DNA of 64,000 nt from contig DATDOE010000058.1 of NCBI GenBank assembly GCA_035293405.1, positions 90,466-154,465 of the forward strand, in the 5' to 3' direction. The stretch is from Gp6-AA40 sp035293405 (GTDB lineage Bacteria; Acidobacteriota; Vicinamibacteria; Vicinamibacterales; UBA2999). The position numbers and the translations under genes were made by a program. The notes beneath the pieces were generated by a model, which saw only the letters and a list, made by a program, of their open reading frames with translations, was not told the origin of the DNA and searched no databases. Shown piece by piece: positions 40,691 to 49,267 of this stretch; positions within the stretch are counted from its first letter, which is position 1; each line of letters starts with the position of its first letter.

Positions 40691-42006
40691 CGGCTCTCCA
40701 GTTTCACGGGAACAGTGTATTGACCCGGGATCACCGGACCCACGGGCAAGGCGTCGACGACGTCCGCCGCGGGCGGCGCCGTGCGTGCCCGGCGCGCGAT
40801 CCAGCCGGGCAGCGGCTCCATGACGTGGGACGGTGGCGTTCGTCGAAGCTCGTCAAACATGTCCAGATACTTGCGCTCGATGACCGGCCAACTATACTGC
40901 CGCTCGAAATACTCTCGGCCATTGTTACCGAAGGCGGTCCTGACGGCGGGATCCGAGAGAAGCACATCCAGCGCCGCGCCGAACTCGCGCGCATCCTCAT
41001 AGTACAGCCCGGCATTGCTCCGCAGACACTGACCGACCAGGACGTCGCAGCGCGCAGACGCCAGCACGGGCCGGCCCAGCGCCCAGGCCTCGAGCGCCAC
41101 CATCGACAGGCTCTCGTAAGGCGAGGGCATCACCAGCAGTTCAGCGGCCGCCATCGCGTCGAACTTGTCTTGGTCGTCCACGTAGCCAAGATGACGGATG
41201 CGAGGATGGGCGGGGATTGGCAACACCGGCGTGCCGATCAGCACCAGATCCAGCGGCGCGCCCGCTCGCTCGACGTACTGGGCGAAGTGGCTGAAGAGCT
41301 CCTCGCATCCCTTGTTCGCGTCGATGCGGCCCACGTAGATGATGAAGGGGTTCTGGAGTCCGAACTTCTGCCGCGCCCGGCTGGGTTGAACACTCGGCGG
41401 TATCTGCGACCCGATGCCGACGACCACACCAGGTACATGTGCGTTGAATGACAGGGCCGAAATGAGCGCCTGCTCTTCGTACGAGTTGTACATGATGGCG
41501 CGCACGCCGCGGAAGATCGGCCCGAAGATCTGCAGGCCCAATGATGCTTCGCGTTCCGCCGTCGGGACGAGGATGGCTTTGCCCGGAGCCAGCCGCGCTC
41601 CCTCAAATGCATGGCTGTAGCGCGCGCTGAAGAGCAGAACGAAGTCACACTCGTCGGCGGCCTGCTTCAGCCTCTTGATCAGCGTGGGACTTGTTGGTCC
41701 CTGGCTCTTGAGCCAGTCAAGCTCGTCCTGCACGGAGTGCGTGTATCGGAACACGCGAGCCGATCGATCGCGGAAATCCAACAGGTCGCGCTCGTGCGCG
41801 ACGGCGAACCGCTCGACTGGAATGCCATGCACACGGTCCTCTCCTGGCGGCCAGTCGTTGCGCCAACTGAGGTAGTCGCGTGCGCACGTAGTGAACACGC
41901 GCACGTCCGCGTGGGCGGAGAGGCGTTCGGCGAGATAGCGCGCGTGCAGCTCGGCGCCGCCGTTGATGTCGGCCCCGTACCGCTGCACGACGATGGCGAT
42001 CTTCAT
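40687..42006 (-). CDS. GT4-family glycosyltransferase
   Basis: A 439-residue glycosyltransferase. N-domain start MKIAIVVQRYGADINGGAELHARYLAERL; C-domain IIYVGRIDANKGCEELFSHF, the acceptor/donor loop KFDAMAAAELLVMPSPYESLSMVALEAWALGRPVLASARCD (ESLSMVALEA is the ExxxxxxxE motif), then GNNGREYFERQYSW. It should transfer a nucleotide-activated sugar onto a lipid or growing glycan at the cytoplasmic membrane face. It is a paralogue of the following gene and is coupled to it. Confidence 0.9.
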   Translation of the reverse strand: MKIAIVVQRYGADINGGAELHARYLAERLSAHADVRVFTTCARDYLSWRNDWPPGEDRVHGIPVERFAVAHERDLLDFRDRSARVFRYTHSVQDELDWLKSQGPTSPTLIKRLKQAADECDFVLLFSARYSHAFEGARLAPGKAILVPTAEREASLGLQIFGPIFRGVRAIMYNSYEEQALISALSFNAHVPGVVVGIGSQIPPSVQPSRARQKFGLQNPFIIYVGRIDANKGCEELFSHFAQYVERAGAPLDLVLIGTPVLPIPAHPRIRHLGYVDDQDKFDAMAAAELLVMPSPYESLSMVALEAWALGRPVLASARCDVLVGQCLRSNAGLYYEDAREFGAALDVLLSDPAVRTAFGNNGREYFERQYSWPVIERKYLDMFDELRRTPPSHVMEPLPGWIARRARTAPPAADVVDALPVGPVIPGQYTVPVKLESR

Positions 42007-42044
42007 ACCTGATTGCGCTCAGCATCACGCAGAGCGGTCGCAGG

Positions 42045-43319
42045 TCAGCCTTCGGATGAACCGAACGGGTCCCGCCGGTCGGTGACATCCGTCGAAGAAG
42101 GGGCGTTCTGCGGCGTAGGCCCAGAGGACGGCTCTGGCTCGGGTACCGGCGCGGGCACCGGCTCGAACACGCTCGCCTGTTGCGCGGGCACTTCGGTGGG
42201 AAGGGCCGCGGGCTCTGTCGCGACTGGGGACGCGGCGGTGACGCTTGCGTCTGCCGCGGGCGCCTCAGGCATGCCGTCGTCCTCGTCCGTGTCCTCGCCG
42301 TCGAGTGCGTCGGCGCTTTCCTCAACCTGCTGACGCGCAAGGTCGGGGGGCATTCCGGCCGGTGCTGGACCCGGAAACGTGCCTTCTGGTGCAGGTCCTG
42401 GTGGCCTGCGGCCGCGTCGCCGTCGTCGTCGGCGACGGCCGCCTTCGCCTGAACCCTCGGGCGCTGAACCTGGTCCTGGCCCTGGCCCTGGCGTTGCGCC
42501 GGCAACGTCCTGCGGCACGCTTTCCCTTGACTCCCGTGGTTCCCTGGGCTCCCGTGGCTCCCTCGGGGGCGCAGCCGGCGTCACCGGCGGGGCGGCTTCG
42601 AACGGACGTGGCGCAGGCCGTGCCTGATGCAGCGAGCCTTCGATGCTGCGCGCCCGGCGTTCAGCGAAGTCGACCTTTGCCGATAGCGCCTCAACGCGCA
42701 TCGAGAGATTCTGCGTGTCGATGCTGGTTCTCGCGATCTCCGTCACCAGACGTTGCAGGATGTCATAGTGAAGCGCGTTCCATTCCGCTTGCCGCCGGTC
42801 GCGCTCGGCCTCCCGCGCCGCTCCGGCCTTGTTGAGACGCGTCTGCGTGACGAGCGCGTGAATCAGGGGAGTCAGATTGAAGAACAGCTTGAGCAGCGGA
42901 TTCAGCAGCCGGCGACAAAATCGCAGTGACCCTCGGGGCGATTCGTAAAGCGCGTTCTCCTCGAACGTGTAGGCGGCGGATTCGACCGGACCCGCATCAA
43001 CCGGGGTCGCCGCACTCCGACGGATCTGTTCGAGCAGAGACGGCTTGACCGTTCGCGGGTCGAGGATGGCTTCGAGGCGGCGCGCGGCCAGCTCCTGAAT
43101 CTGCCGTGTCGTCAGCTCGATTCCGTGGCGCTGTGAGATCCGCGAGCGGATCTCGCGCATGATGTGCTCGACGTCGACGTTGTCGCGCCCGCCCTCACGT
43201 CCACCTTGCTCCTGCGGCGGCGGCGTCCCGCGCCGCTCGTTGCCGCGCCGGTCCTGACCACGACGTCCGCGATGAAAGTGGGGACGGCGGCCGTGTGATG
43301 AGTTCTGATCAGTTGGCAT
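42045..43319 (-). CDS. low-complexity Arg/Pro-rich protein of unknown function
   Basis: A 424-residue protein with a structured middle part (about 45-240; VEHIMREIRSRISQRHGIELTTRQIQELAARRLEAIL, hydrophobic RRLLNPLLKLFFNLTPLIHALV, and a coiled-coil-like EWNALHYDILQRLVTEIARTS). The N-terminus is disordered (HGRRPHFHRGRRGQDRRGNE) and the C-terminus contains PRE repeats (REPREPREPRESRES), a block of eight arginines and a Pro/Ala/Glu-rich tail. The ATG 43319 is preferred, with AGGA 5 nt upstream; the frame extends 18 codons further into the DUF362 gene. Its place between DUF362 and glycosyltransferases suggests a scaffold for glycan assembly, but this is inference. Confidence 0.65.
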   Translation of the reverse strand: MPTDQNSSHGRRPHFHRGRRGQDRRGNERRGTPPPQEQGGREGGRDNVDVEHIMREIRSRISQRHGIELTTRQIQELAARRLEAILDPRTVKPSLLEQIRRSAATPVDAGPVESAAYTFEENALYESPRGSLRFCRRLLNPLLKLFFNLTPLIHALVTQTRLNKAGAAREAERDRRQAEWNALHYDILQRLVTEIARTSIDTQNLSMRVEALSAKVDFAERRARSIEGSLHQARPAPRPFEAAPPVTPAAPPREPREPREPRESRESVPQDVAGATPGPGPGPGSAPEGSGEGGRRRRRRRRGRRPPGPAPEGTFPGPAPAGMPPDLARQQVEESADALDGEDTDEDDGMPEAPAADASVTAASPVATEPAALPTEVPAQQASVFEPVPAPVPEPEPSSGPTPQNAPSSTDVTDRRDPFGSSEG

Positions 43320-43326
43320 CGTGATC

Positions 43327-44451
43327 CTAGTACTGCTGGAAGAGTTTTCCCCACTCGGTGCGGTTGAATTCACGGATGCGGGACAGGCCGACCGTCGGGT
43401 ACCACATCAGGTCGTGGTACGCGTTCGAGGCCATCGGCGCCCACACCATCAGCGGTGAGTGCAAGAGGACGCGCTCGAGGGGACGAAGGAAGCCATTGCG
43501 GATCATCTGGTCGCCCCAGATGACCAGCGACTTCTTGGTGGTAAACCCGAAGTTCTCATGCGAGACGTCGTCGCCCACGAGCTCAATCTGACGAGGATCG
43601 GCAATGCCGAGGCCGCGCTCATGGGCCATGCGCAGAAACGGAATCGAGAGCGGATCGAACCCCATGAGCCGCGCCGCGATCGCGTCGATCGCCACCGAGT
43701 CGGACGCGGCGAGCAGCAGATTCTTCACCCTGGGGATCATGGTGCGCGGCCCGGCACCGTCGCCGGCGACGGTGCCGTCCATGACGGTGAAGATCGCCGG
43801 GTGCAACTCGCGCTGCATATAGAGCAGATCGACGAGCACCTCGTGCATGTACTTGTGCGCGTAGTGACGGACCTCCTTCAAGAGCCCGCCAAACGAGTTC
43901 TTCACTGAGCCCGTCATGACCGCGTGGCCGTGCGTCTTCACCGTGGGAAGGTGGACGATCTGTCGTCCCGGATACATCGCCGGAATCTGGATGCCTTCGG
44001 GGAAGATGTCGTTCAACTTGAGCAGCGGACTCTTGAATCGATAGACCCGCCATTCGACCTCGGTCAGCGGCGTGAAGGTGACCCGGTGGCGATCGAGCAC
44101 CGGCTCCCACCGGTTGTTGCGGCATCCTTCGCGCGGGCTCGTCACGACCGTCTTGTTCTCGATCGGGATGAGCCGCTCGCGCGCGTAGCCGTCGCCGAGC
44201 ATCTTCGAGAGTACGCCGTCGACCTGCCACGGCTGCGAGGAGCACGCCGGGAAGTATTTCGTCCACGACAGGTTCAGCTTGAGCAGCGTGTCGCGATCCC
44301 GCGCGATCGTCTCCTGATAGCCAGCGAGGTCCATGACCCGGGCGTAGTCCTGGATGACGGTCTCGGGCCGCGTCCGCACGACGGCCACGCGGGCAGTCTG
44401 CGGCCGGCGGGCAGGCAACGTCGGAGACGGCGATTCGATCGTGACAGGCAT
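43327..44451 (-). CDS. DUF362 domain protein
   Basis: A 374-residue protein matching DUF362 (TARVAVVRTRPETVIQDYARVMDLAG, IVHLPTVKTHGHAVMTGSVKNSFG, SDSVAIDAIAARLMGFDPLSIPFLRMAHERGLG). Some DUF362 proteins are linked to ferredoxin modules; no 4Fe-4S cysteine cluster is visible here. The start 44451 overlaps the UbiA stop by 1 nt (TAATG), so the genes are translationally coupled. The reaction is unknown; context suggests envelope lipid or glycan metabolism. Confidence 0.82.
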   Translation of the reverse strand: MPVTIESPSPTLPARRPQTARVAVVRTRPETVIQDYARVMDLAGYQETIARDRDTLLKLNLSWTKYFPACSSQPWQVDGVLSKMLGDGYARERLIPIENKTVVTSPREGCRNNRWEPVLDRHRVTFTPLTEVEWRVYRFKSPLLKLNDIFPEGIQIPAMYPGRQIVHLPTVKTHGHAVMTGSVKNSFGGLLKEVRHYAHKYMHEVLVDLLYMQRELHPAIFTVMDGTVAGDGAGPRTMIPRVKNLLLAASDSVAIDAIAARLMGFDPLSIPFLRMAHERGLGIADPRQIELVGDDVSHENFGFTTKKSLVIWGDQMIRNGFLRPLERVLLHSPLMVWAPMASNAYHDLMWYPTVGLSRIREFNRTEWGKLFQQY

Positions 44452-45422
44452 TACCGTCCCAAGGGGGAATAGAGGATCAACGCGACGCTGAGCGCCCACA
44501 AGCCCACACAGGCCAGCAGTGGACGGTCGGTGATCAGCAGATCGGCTGGGCTACCCCCGCCGCGTTTCTGGTGCACCAGGTACAGATATCGAAAGATTCC
44601 GTAGAGCACAAACGGAATAGTCAGACCCAATCGGGACGTGCCCAGACGCTCGGCGGTCTCGACGCTCGTGGAGTAGACACTGTAGGCCACCAGGGTCGAA
44701 GCGGTCACCACGGCAATCATCTGATCCAGCAGATATGGGCTGTATTCTTCGAGAATCGGCCGGTGTGTCATGGCGCCATCGGCCAATAGGGTCAGCTCGT
44801 GGCGCCGTTTGCTGAGTACGAGAAAGAGGGCCAGAAGGGTGGTGCACACGAGCAGCCAGTGGCTGATCGGCACCGAAACCGCGACGGCGCCCGCGGCGGC
44901 GCGGAGCACGAATCCGGCGGCGATGGTCAGCGCGTCAATGATGACCAGGTGCTTCAGGGTCAGCGAGTACACGACGAGGAGCACGACGTAGGCAACCGCC
45001 AACCCGCCAAACACGCGAGAAAGCAGGAATGCGGCCGCGAGGGCCGCCGTGCCCAGGACCGCCGCGGTGACAAAGGCCACGTTCGGGGACAGTCTGCCCG
45101 ACGCGATGGGCCGGAGCCGCTTGAGCGGATGCTGCTGGTCGACGGCCCGATCGATCAGGTCGTTGAAGATGTAGACGACGCCGGACAGCGCGCAAAAAAC
45201 CACGAAGGCGGCGACGGCGCGAGTGATCGCCTGGCCGTCCATGAGATGCCCACCAAAAAGAACCCCGGCAAAGACGAACAGGTTCTTCGTCCATTGTTCG
45301 GGACGTAGGGAGGCGAGCAAAAGCGCGAGGGTGGAGCCGCGCGCGGCGTCACTCTCGCGGGCGGCGTGATCAGCCGCGGGGGTCTTTCGAGCGGCGGGCG
45401 ACGGCGAAGGACGCGCCATCAC
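44451..45422 (-). CDS. UbiA-family prenyltransferase, DPPR-synthase-like
   Basis: A 323-residue membrane protein. LRPEQWTKNLFVFAGVLFGG, the catalytic NDLIDRAVDQQHPLKRLRPIASG (NDxxDxxxD), a second polar loop DALTIAAGFVLRAAAGA and SKRRHELTLL match decaprenyl-phosphate phosphoribosyltransferases (the arabinan precursor enzyme of mycobacteria) better than quinone-type UbiA. It should transfer phosphoribose from PRPP to a polyprenyl phosphate at the inner membrane; a different acceptor is possible. The GTG (45422) or the ATG 3 nt later is the start. It leads the DUF362-glycosyltransferase series. Confidence 0.87.
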   Translation of the reverse strand: MMARPSPSPAARKTPAADHAARESDAARGSTLALLLASLRPEQWTKNLFVFAGVLFGGHLMDGQAITRAVAAFVVFCALSGVVYIFNDLIDRAVDQQHPLKRLRPIASGRLSPNVAFVTAAVLGTAALAAAFLLSRVFGGLAVAYVVLLVVYSLTLKHLVIIDALTIAAGFVLRAAAGAVAVSVPISHWLLVCTTLLALFLVLSKRRHELTLLADGAMTHRPILEEYSPYLLDQMIAVVTASTLVAYSVYSTSVETAERLGTSRLGLTIPFVLYGIFRYLYLVHQKRGGGSPADLLITDRPLLACVGLWALSVALILYSPLGR

Positions 45423-45443
45423 AGCGCGAATCTACCGCAACGC

Positions 45444-45797
45444 CTACGCGTTGGCCGACGACTGGAAGCTTCGAATGGCGTCCGCTTCGTTGTCGTGTGT
45501 TTCGAACACCGTGAGGAGCTTCGTGATCGCCAGGAGATCGGTGATCCGCTTGGTGAGGCTGAGCAGCTTGAGGCTGCCACCCTGCCGACTGACCGTCGTG
45601 AAGGTCCGTACGATCTCTCCAAGACCGGCGCTGTCAATATAGGGGACATCTGCCAGGTTCAGGACGAGCTTCTTGTGGCCCTGCAGCACCAGACTGTTGA
45701 TCTTGTCCTTGAGAGCTTCATCTCCCTCGCCGAGGGTCATCTTGCCCTTCAAGTCCAGGATGGTGACATCGCCGGCGGATCGTTCCTCGATCTGCAT
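45444..45797 (-). CDS. STAS-domain anti-sigma factor antagonist
   Basis: A 117-residue single STAS domain (MQIEERSAGDVTILDLKGKMTLGEGDEALK, then VLNLADVPYIDSAGLGEIVRTF). The conserved phospho-acceptor serine in the DSAGLG motif is Ser56. Proteins of this type relieve an anti-sigma kinase; no partner kinase or sigma factor is adjacent. GAGG precedes the ATG. It is separated from the UbiA gene by 21 nt. Confidence 0.92.
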   Translation of the reverse strand: MQIEERSAGDVTILDLKGKMTLGEGDEALKDKINSLVLQGHKKLVLNLADVPYIDSAGLGEIVRTFTTVSRQGGSLKLLSLTKRITDLLAITKLLTVFETHDNEADAIRSFQSSANA

Positions 45798-45850
45798 AGA
45801 TCCTCGAATGAACTCAGGCCCTGTAAAAACCGGAATTCTAGCATAGACGT

Positions 45851-45876
45851 GGGGGCCAGACTGGCGTCTGGCCCCC
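45851..45876 (-). terminator. hairpin terminator between zinc-ribbon and STAS genes
   Basis: GGGGGCCAGAC-TGGC-GTCTGGCCCCC, an 11-bp perfect stem. It ends the rpsU/zinc-ribbon transcript on the minus strand; the STAS gene would then need its own promoter (a TAGAAT is present nearby). Confidence 0.7.
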
Positions 45877-45925
45877 CCTTAGAGATTGCGGTAGCGGCGA
45901 CCTTGAAATTCCTAGAATCGACCCA

Positions 45926-46237
45926 CTAGACTCCGCCGGCACCTGCAAACTTCCGTTGCTGGAAGCACTCCTTGCAGAAGACCGGACGACCCTGCGTAGG
46001 TCTGAAAGGCACCGTGGTGTCCTTTCCACACGCGGAACACTGGGTTTGTGTCTCGACACGGTCCCTGACCGGTGCCGGACCTGCACTCGCCCTGTTAGCC
46101 CGCTTGGCCTTGCACGTCTTGCAGCGCTTTGGCTCGTTCTTGAACTGCTTGTCCGCAAAGAACAGCTGTTCGCCAGCTGTCCAGATGAACTCCGAGCCAC
46201 AATCTACGCACCTCAGGCTCTTGTCTTGGAACTCCAT
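45926..46237 (-). CDS. zinc-ribbon protein, function unknown
   Basis: A 103-residue protein with four CxxC knuckles (LRCVDCGSEF, KRCKTCKAKR, QCSACGKD, VFCKECFQQ), forming two probable zinc ribbons that match a bacterial probable zinc-ribbon family. A basic stretch (KRANRASAGPAPVRDR) separates the pairs, consistent with nucleic-acid or ribosome binding. It follows rpsU by 39 nt on the same strand and likely shares its promoter. Confidence 0.8.
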   Translation of the reverse strand: MEFQDKSLRCVDCGSEFIWTAGEQLFFADKQFKNEPKRCKTCKAKRANRASAGPAPVRDRVETQTQCSACGKDTTVPFRPTQGRPVFCKECFQQRKFAGAGGV

Positions 46238-46276
46238 CGGTCGCCACCTCGTGCTCCGTCGATCGTCCCCCGCTCG

Positions 46277-46474
46277 TTACTCCGTTTCCCGCCGGAGCTT
46301 CTTACGGTTCCGCTTACGCGCCAGCGCCTGCTTGGCCCGACGCTTGTCACCCGGCTTCAAGTAGAAAGAATGCTTCTTGATGTCCTTGATGATGTCTTCC
46401 TGCTGAACCTTGCGCTTGAAGCGGCGGAGAGCGCTCTCGATCGACTCGCCTTCCTGAATCTTGACTTCAGCCAC
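46277..46474 (-). CDS. rpsU: 30S ribosomal protein S21
   Basis: A 65-residue S21 with the family core VKIQEGESIESALRRFKRKVQQEDIIKDIKKHSFYLKPGDKRRAKQALARKRNRKK, highly basic towards the C-terminus. S21 assists initiation at the 30S platform near the anti-Shine-Dalgarno. The gene has a good promoter about 95 nt upstream and leads a transcript with the zinc-ribbon gene. Confidence 0.95.
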   Translation of the reverse strand: MAEVKIQEGESIESALRRFKRKVQQEDIIKDIKKHSFYLKPGDKRRAKQALARKRNRKKLRRETE

Positions 46475-46565
46475 GCCCTAATACACCCCCTCACCCGGTT
46501 CGGTGGCTCCCTGTAACGACCTACGAAAAGTGGCGAATATGCTAGGCTATCACAGGCAGGCGCGG

Positions 46566-46594
46566 ATTCTAGGCGCAACACGGCGCTACGTCAA
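46566..46594 (-). promoter_or_regulatory. sigma70-type promoter of rpsU
   Basis: On the minus strand TTGACG, 17-nt spacer, TAGAAT. It predicts a leader of about 85 nt before the rpsU ATG. Confidence 0.75.
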
Positions 46595-46714
46595 CGAAAT
46601 AGTCGTGTGCCGTCCAACTCTTCTGCACACAGCCTCATAGTCCCGCCCTCATTCCCGGCCAGCGGGTAAATTTACGTTGCAACTCATTGCCCCATTGTCA
46701 GTTAACCGGACTCC

Positions 46715-47995
46715 ATGAGAATCCTCGTGATCGGCCCCGGTGCGCGCGAGCATGCCATCGCCTGGAAGCTCTCTCGCGAGCGAGGCGTCGAAGCCGTCGT
46801 CTGTGCGCCTGGCAACCCCGGAATTGCCGCGGTGGCCCGTTGCCTCCCCGCCGACCTCAGTAAGCCGGCCGATCTTCTGGCGATTGCCGAAGGTCAAGCG
46901 ATCGATCTCACAGTGGTCGGTCCAGAGCTACCGCTCAGTTATGGAGTGGTCGATGCGTTCACGGCCGCAGGCCGGGCGATCGTGGGTCCAACCAAGGCAG
47001 CGGCCGCGCTCGAATCGAGCAAGGCGTTTTCCAAGGACTTCATGGCGAGGCACCGCGTCCCCACCGCGGCCTTTCGGGTATGTGAGTCACCCGCCGCGGC
47101 ATTGGCGGCGATTCAACGCGGAGAGTTTGGCTACCCGCTCGTACTGAAAGCAGACGGGCTTGCCGCCGGAAAAGGTGTGGTCATCGCCGAGGACCAGGCG
47201 ACGGCCGAGGCCGTTGTCCATTCGATGATGGTCGATCGCCGGTTCGGTGATGCCGGCGATCGCATCGTGCTCGAAGAGTTTCTCGTCGGCGACGAGGCGT
47301 CGTACTTCATCCTGACCGACGGAACAGAGTTCGTCCAGTTCGGCTCCGCACAGGATCACAAACGCATCTTCGACGATGACCGTGGTCCGAACACAGGCGG
47401 GATGGGCGCATTCGCACCGAGTCCGCTCGTGACGCCCGAGATCGGTCGCCGGGTCTCCGAGGAGATCGTGCGTCCCGTACTTGCGGGCATGCAGCACGAG
47501 GGATATCCGTATCGCGGGTTCCTCTACGTCGGTCTCATGTTGACGGCGGAGGGGCCCAAGGTGATCGAGTTCAACGTGCGCTTTGGCGATCCCGAGGCGC
47601 AAGTCGTGCTGCCGATGCTGGATGAAGAATTGTCCTGGCTCCTTGGAGAAGCGGCGATCGGCGCCCTTCCGTCTCGCCCGGCAAAATTCCGCAACGAACC
47701 TCACGTCGGTGTGGTCCTCGCCGCGGGTGGCTATCCCGACGCGCCCGAAAGTGGAAGGCTCATTCACGGCGTTGACCAGGCGGCCGCCGTTCCTGGCGCG
47801 ATCGTGTTTCACGCGGGAACCAGCAAGAGAGACGGTCAGCTCGTCACGGCCGGAGGTCGTGTGCTGACGGTGGTCGGCCGCAGTACGACATACGGTGACG
47901 CGATCGAGAGGGCGTACTCCGCCGCGTCGCACATCCGGTTCGAGGGGATGCAGTACCGGCGGGACATCGGCCGGAAGGCACTGCAGGCGCAATGA
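46715..47995 (+). CDS. purD: phosphoribosylamine-glycine ligase
   Basis: A 426-residue ATP-grasp enzyme, second step of purine synthesis. Start RILVIGPGAREHAIAWKLS, ATP-grasp glycine motif VLKADGLAAGKGVV and the metal-binding FNVRFGDPEAQ are all present. The upstream 240 nt contain the rpsU promoter on the other strand and no convincing promoter for purD. It overlaps mtaB by 4 nt (ATGA), away from the main purine operon 4 kb downstream. Confidence 0.96.
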   Translation: MRILVIGPGAREHAIAWKLSRERGVEAVVCAPGNPGIAAVARCLPADLSKPADLLAIAEGQAIDLTVVGPELPLSYGVVDAFTAAGRAIVGPTKAAAALESSKAFSKDFMARHRVPTAAFRVCESPAAALAAIQRGEFGYPLVLKADGLAAGKGVVIAEDQATAEAVVHSMMVDRRFGDAGDRIVLEEFLVGDEASYFILTDGTEFVQFGSAQDHKRIFDDDRGPNTGGMGAFAPSPLVTPEIGRRVSEEIVRPVLAGMQHEGYPYRGFLYVGLMLTAEGPKVIEFNVRFGDPEAQVVLPMLDEELSWLLGEAAIGALPSRPAKFRNEPHVGVVLAAGGYPDAPESGRLIHGVDQAAAVPGAIVFHAGTSKRDGQLVTAGGRVLTVVGRSTTYGDAIERAYSAASHIRFEGMQYRRDIGRKALQAQ

Positions 47996-49200
47996 AGTAC
48001 GCGGTGATCACATTCGGCTGCCGGGTGAATCAGGCGGATTCGCTCGCCATCGAGGGCGCCTTCCGCGAGCGGGGTGCCGTCAGCACATCTCCCGATGACG
48101 CCGACGTGGTGGTCGTCAACACCTGCTCAGTGACGGCGACCGCCGATCAAGGCGCGCGTCAGACGATCCGGCGTGTCGCTCGCACCAACCCGGACGTCAA
48201 GATCATCGTGACCGGGTGCTACGCCACGCGGCGTCCAGATGAACTGGTCGCGTTGCCGAACGTCGTGCGCCTCGTCATGAATCGCGACAAGGATGACCTC
48301 GGCGACCTGCTTGGAGATCGAAATGGAATTGGCGATGGCCCCTGCGGACACGCCCTGAAGCCTGGCGTCGCTGGCCGGACCGCTTTCACACTGCGGGTTC
48401 AGACAGGCTGCGAGGAACATTGCAGCTACTGCATCATTCCGCAGACCCGAGGGGCCGGCCGCTCGCGGCCACTTTCGACAATCGTTCAGCAGATTGAACT
48501 GGCGATCGCGTCCGGTTATCGGGAAGTCGCGATCACTGGTGTGCATCTCGGATCGTATGGCCGGGATCTCGACGACGGCTCATCGCTCACGACGCTGGTG
48601 CGCCGGCTCGCTGAGTGGGACGCCGACGTGCTGTTTCGCATCAGCTCGCTGGAGCCGATGGACTGCGGTCCGGAGATCGTCGAGCTCGTCGCGAATTCTC
48701 GGCGACTCGCTCCTCATTTCCATCTTCCGCTGCAGCACGGCGCCGACGAGATCCTGCGCAGGATGCGGCGCCCCTTCACCGCCTCGTCCTACAAGCGGTT
48801 GATCGAGGGCATCTACGCAGCGATGCCCTACGCGTCCATGGGCTCCGACATCATCGTGGGCTTCCCGGGAGAGACGCCGGAGCATTTCGCGCAGACCGAG
48901 TCCGTGCTGCGCGACCTTCCCCTCACACACCTCCACGTGTTTCCGTACTCGGACCGGCCTGGTACCGACGCCAGCTCGATGCCTGGCAAAGTCGATGGCG
49001 TCACGATTCGTGAGCGAGGGCGGCGTGTTCGAGAGATCGGCCAGTCGATGACCGAGCGCTTCCGGCGTTCTCAGACAGGGTCGGTTCGTCGTGCCCTCAC
49101 TGTCGACGACGGTAGGTCAGCGGTCACCGACAATTACCTCAAGGTCCGGCTTGACCTGCCGCAGACGAGAAATCAGTGGATCGACGTCCGAATTGATTGA
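47992..49200 (+). CDS. mtaB: tRNA t6A37 methylthiotransferase, MtaB type
   Basis: A 402-residue radical-SAM methylthiotransferase. The N-terminal UPF0004 Cys motif (FGCRVNQADS), NTCSV and the radical SAM motif GCEEHCSYCIIPQTRG (CxxxCxxC) supply both iron-sulfur clusters; a TRAM-like region closes the C-terminus (TVDDGRSAVTDNYLKVRLDL). It should convert t6A37 to ms2t6A in tRNAs. It shares a 4-nt start/stop overlap with purD, an unusual pairing that suggests co-transcription only. Confidence 0.9.
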   Translation: MKYAVITFGCRVNQADSLAIEGAFRERGAVSTSPDDADVVVVNTCSVTATADQGARQTIRRVARTNPDVKIIVTGCYATRRPDELVALPNVVRLVMNRDKDDLGDLLGDRNGIGDGPCGHALKPGVAGRTAFTLRVQTGCEEHCSYCIIPQTRGAGRSRPLSTIVQQIELAIASGYREVAITGVHLGSYGRDLDDGSSLTTLVRRLAEWDADVLFRISSLEPMDCGPEIVELVANSRRLAPHFHLPLQHGADEILRRMRRPFTASSYKRLIEGIYAAMPYASMGSDIIVGFPGETPEHFAQTESVLRDLPLTHLHVFPYSDRPGTDASSMPGKVDGVTIRERGRRVREIGQSMTERFRRSQTGSVRRALTVDDGRSAVTDNYLKVRLDLPQTRNQWIDVRID

Positions 49201-49267
49201 AGCCCAGTCAACTCCCAACTCCCAATCCGACACGCGAGCCAACTCCCAACAACTTGGCAGTTGGGCG
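49201..49267. repeat. AACTCCCAA direct repeats and hairpin
   Basis: Between mtaB and rlmN (convergent): CAACTCCCAACTCCCAA and CCAACTCCCAACAACTTGG, followed by CAGTTGGG. CCAACT...AGTTGG can pair. The reverse-complement theme (AGTTGGGGTTGG) recurs at about 4711, so this may be a small dispersed repeat, or simply a terminator. Confidence 0.4.
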
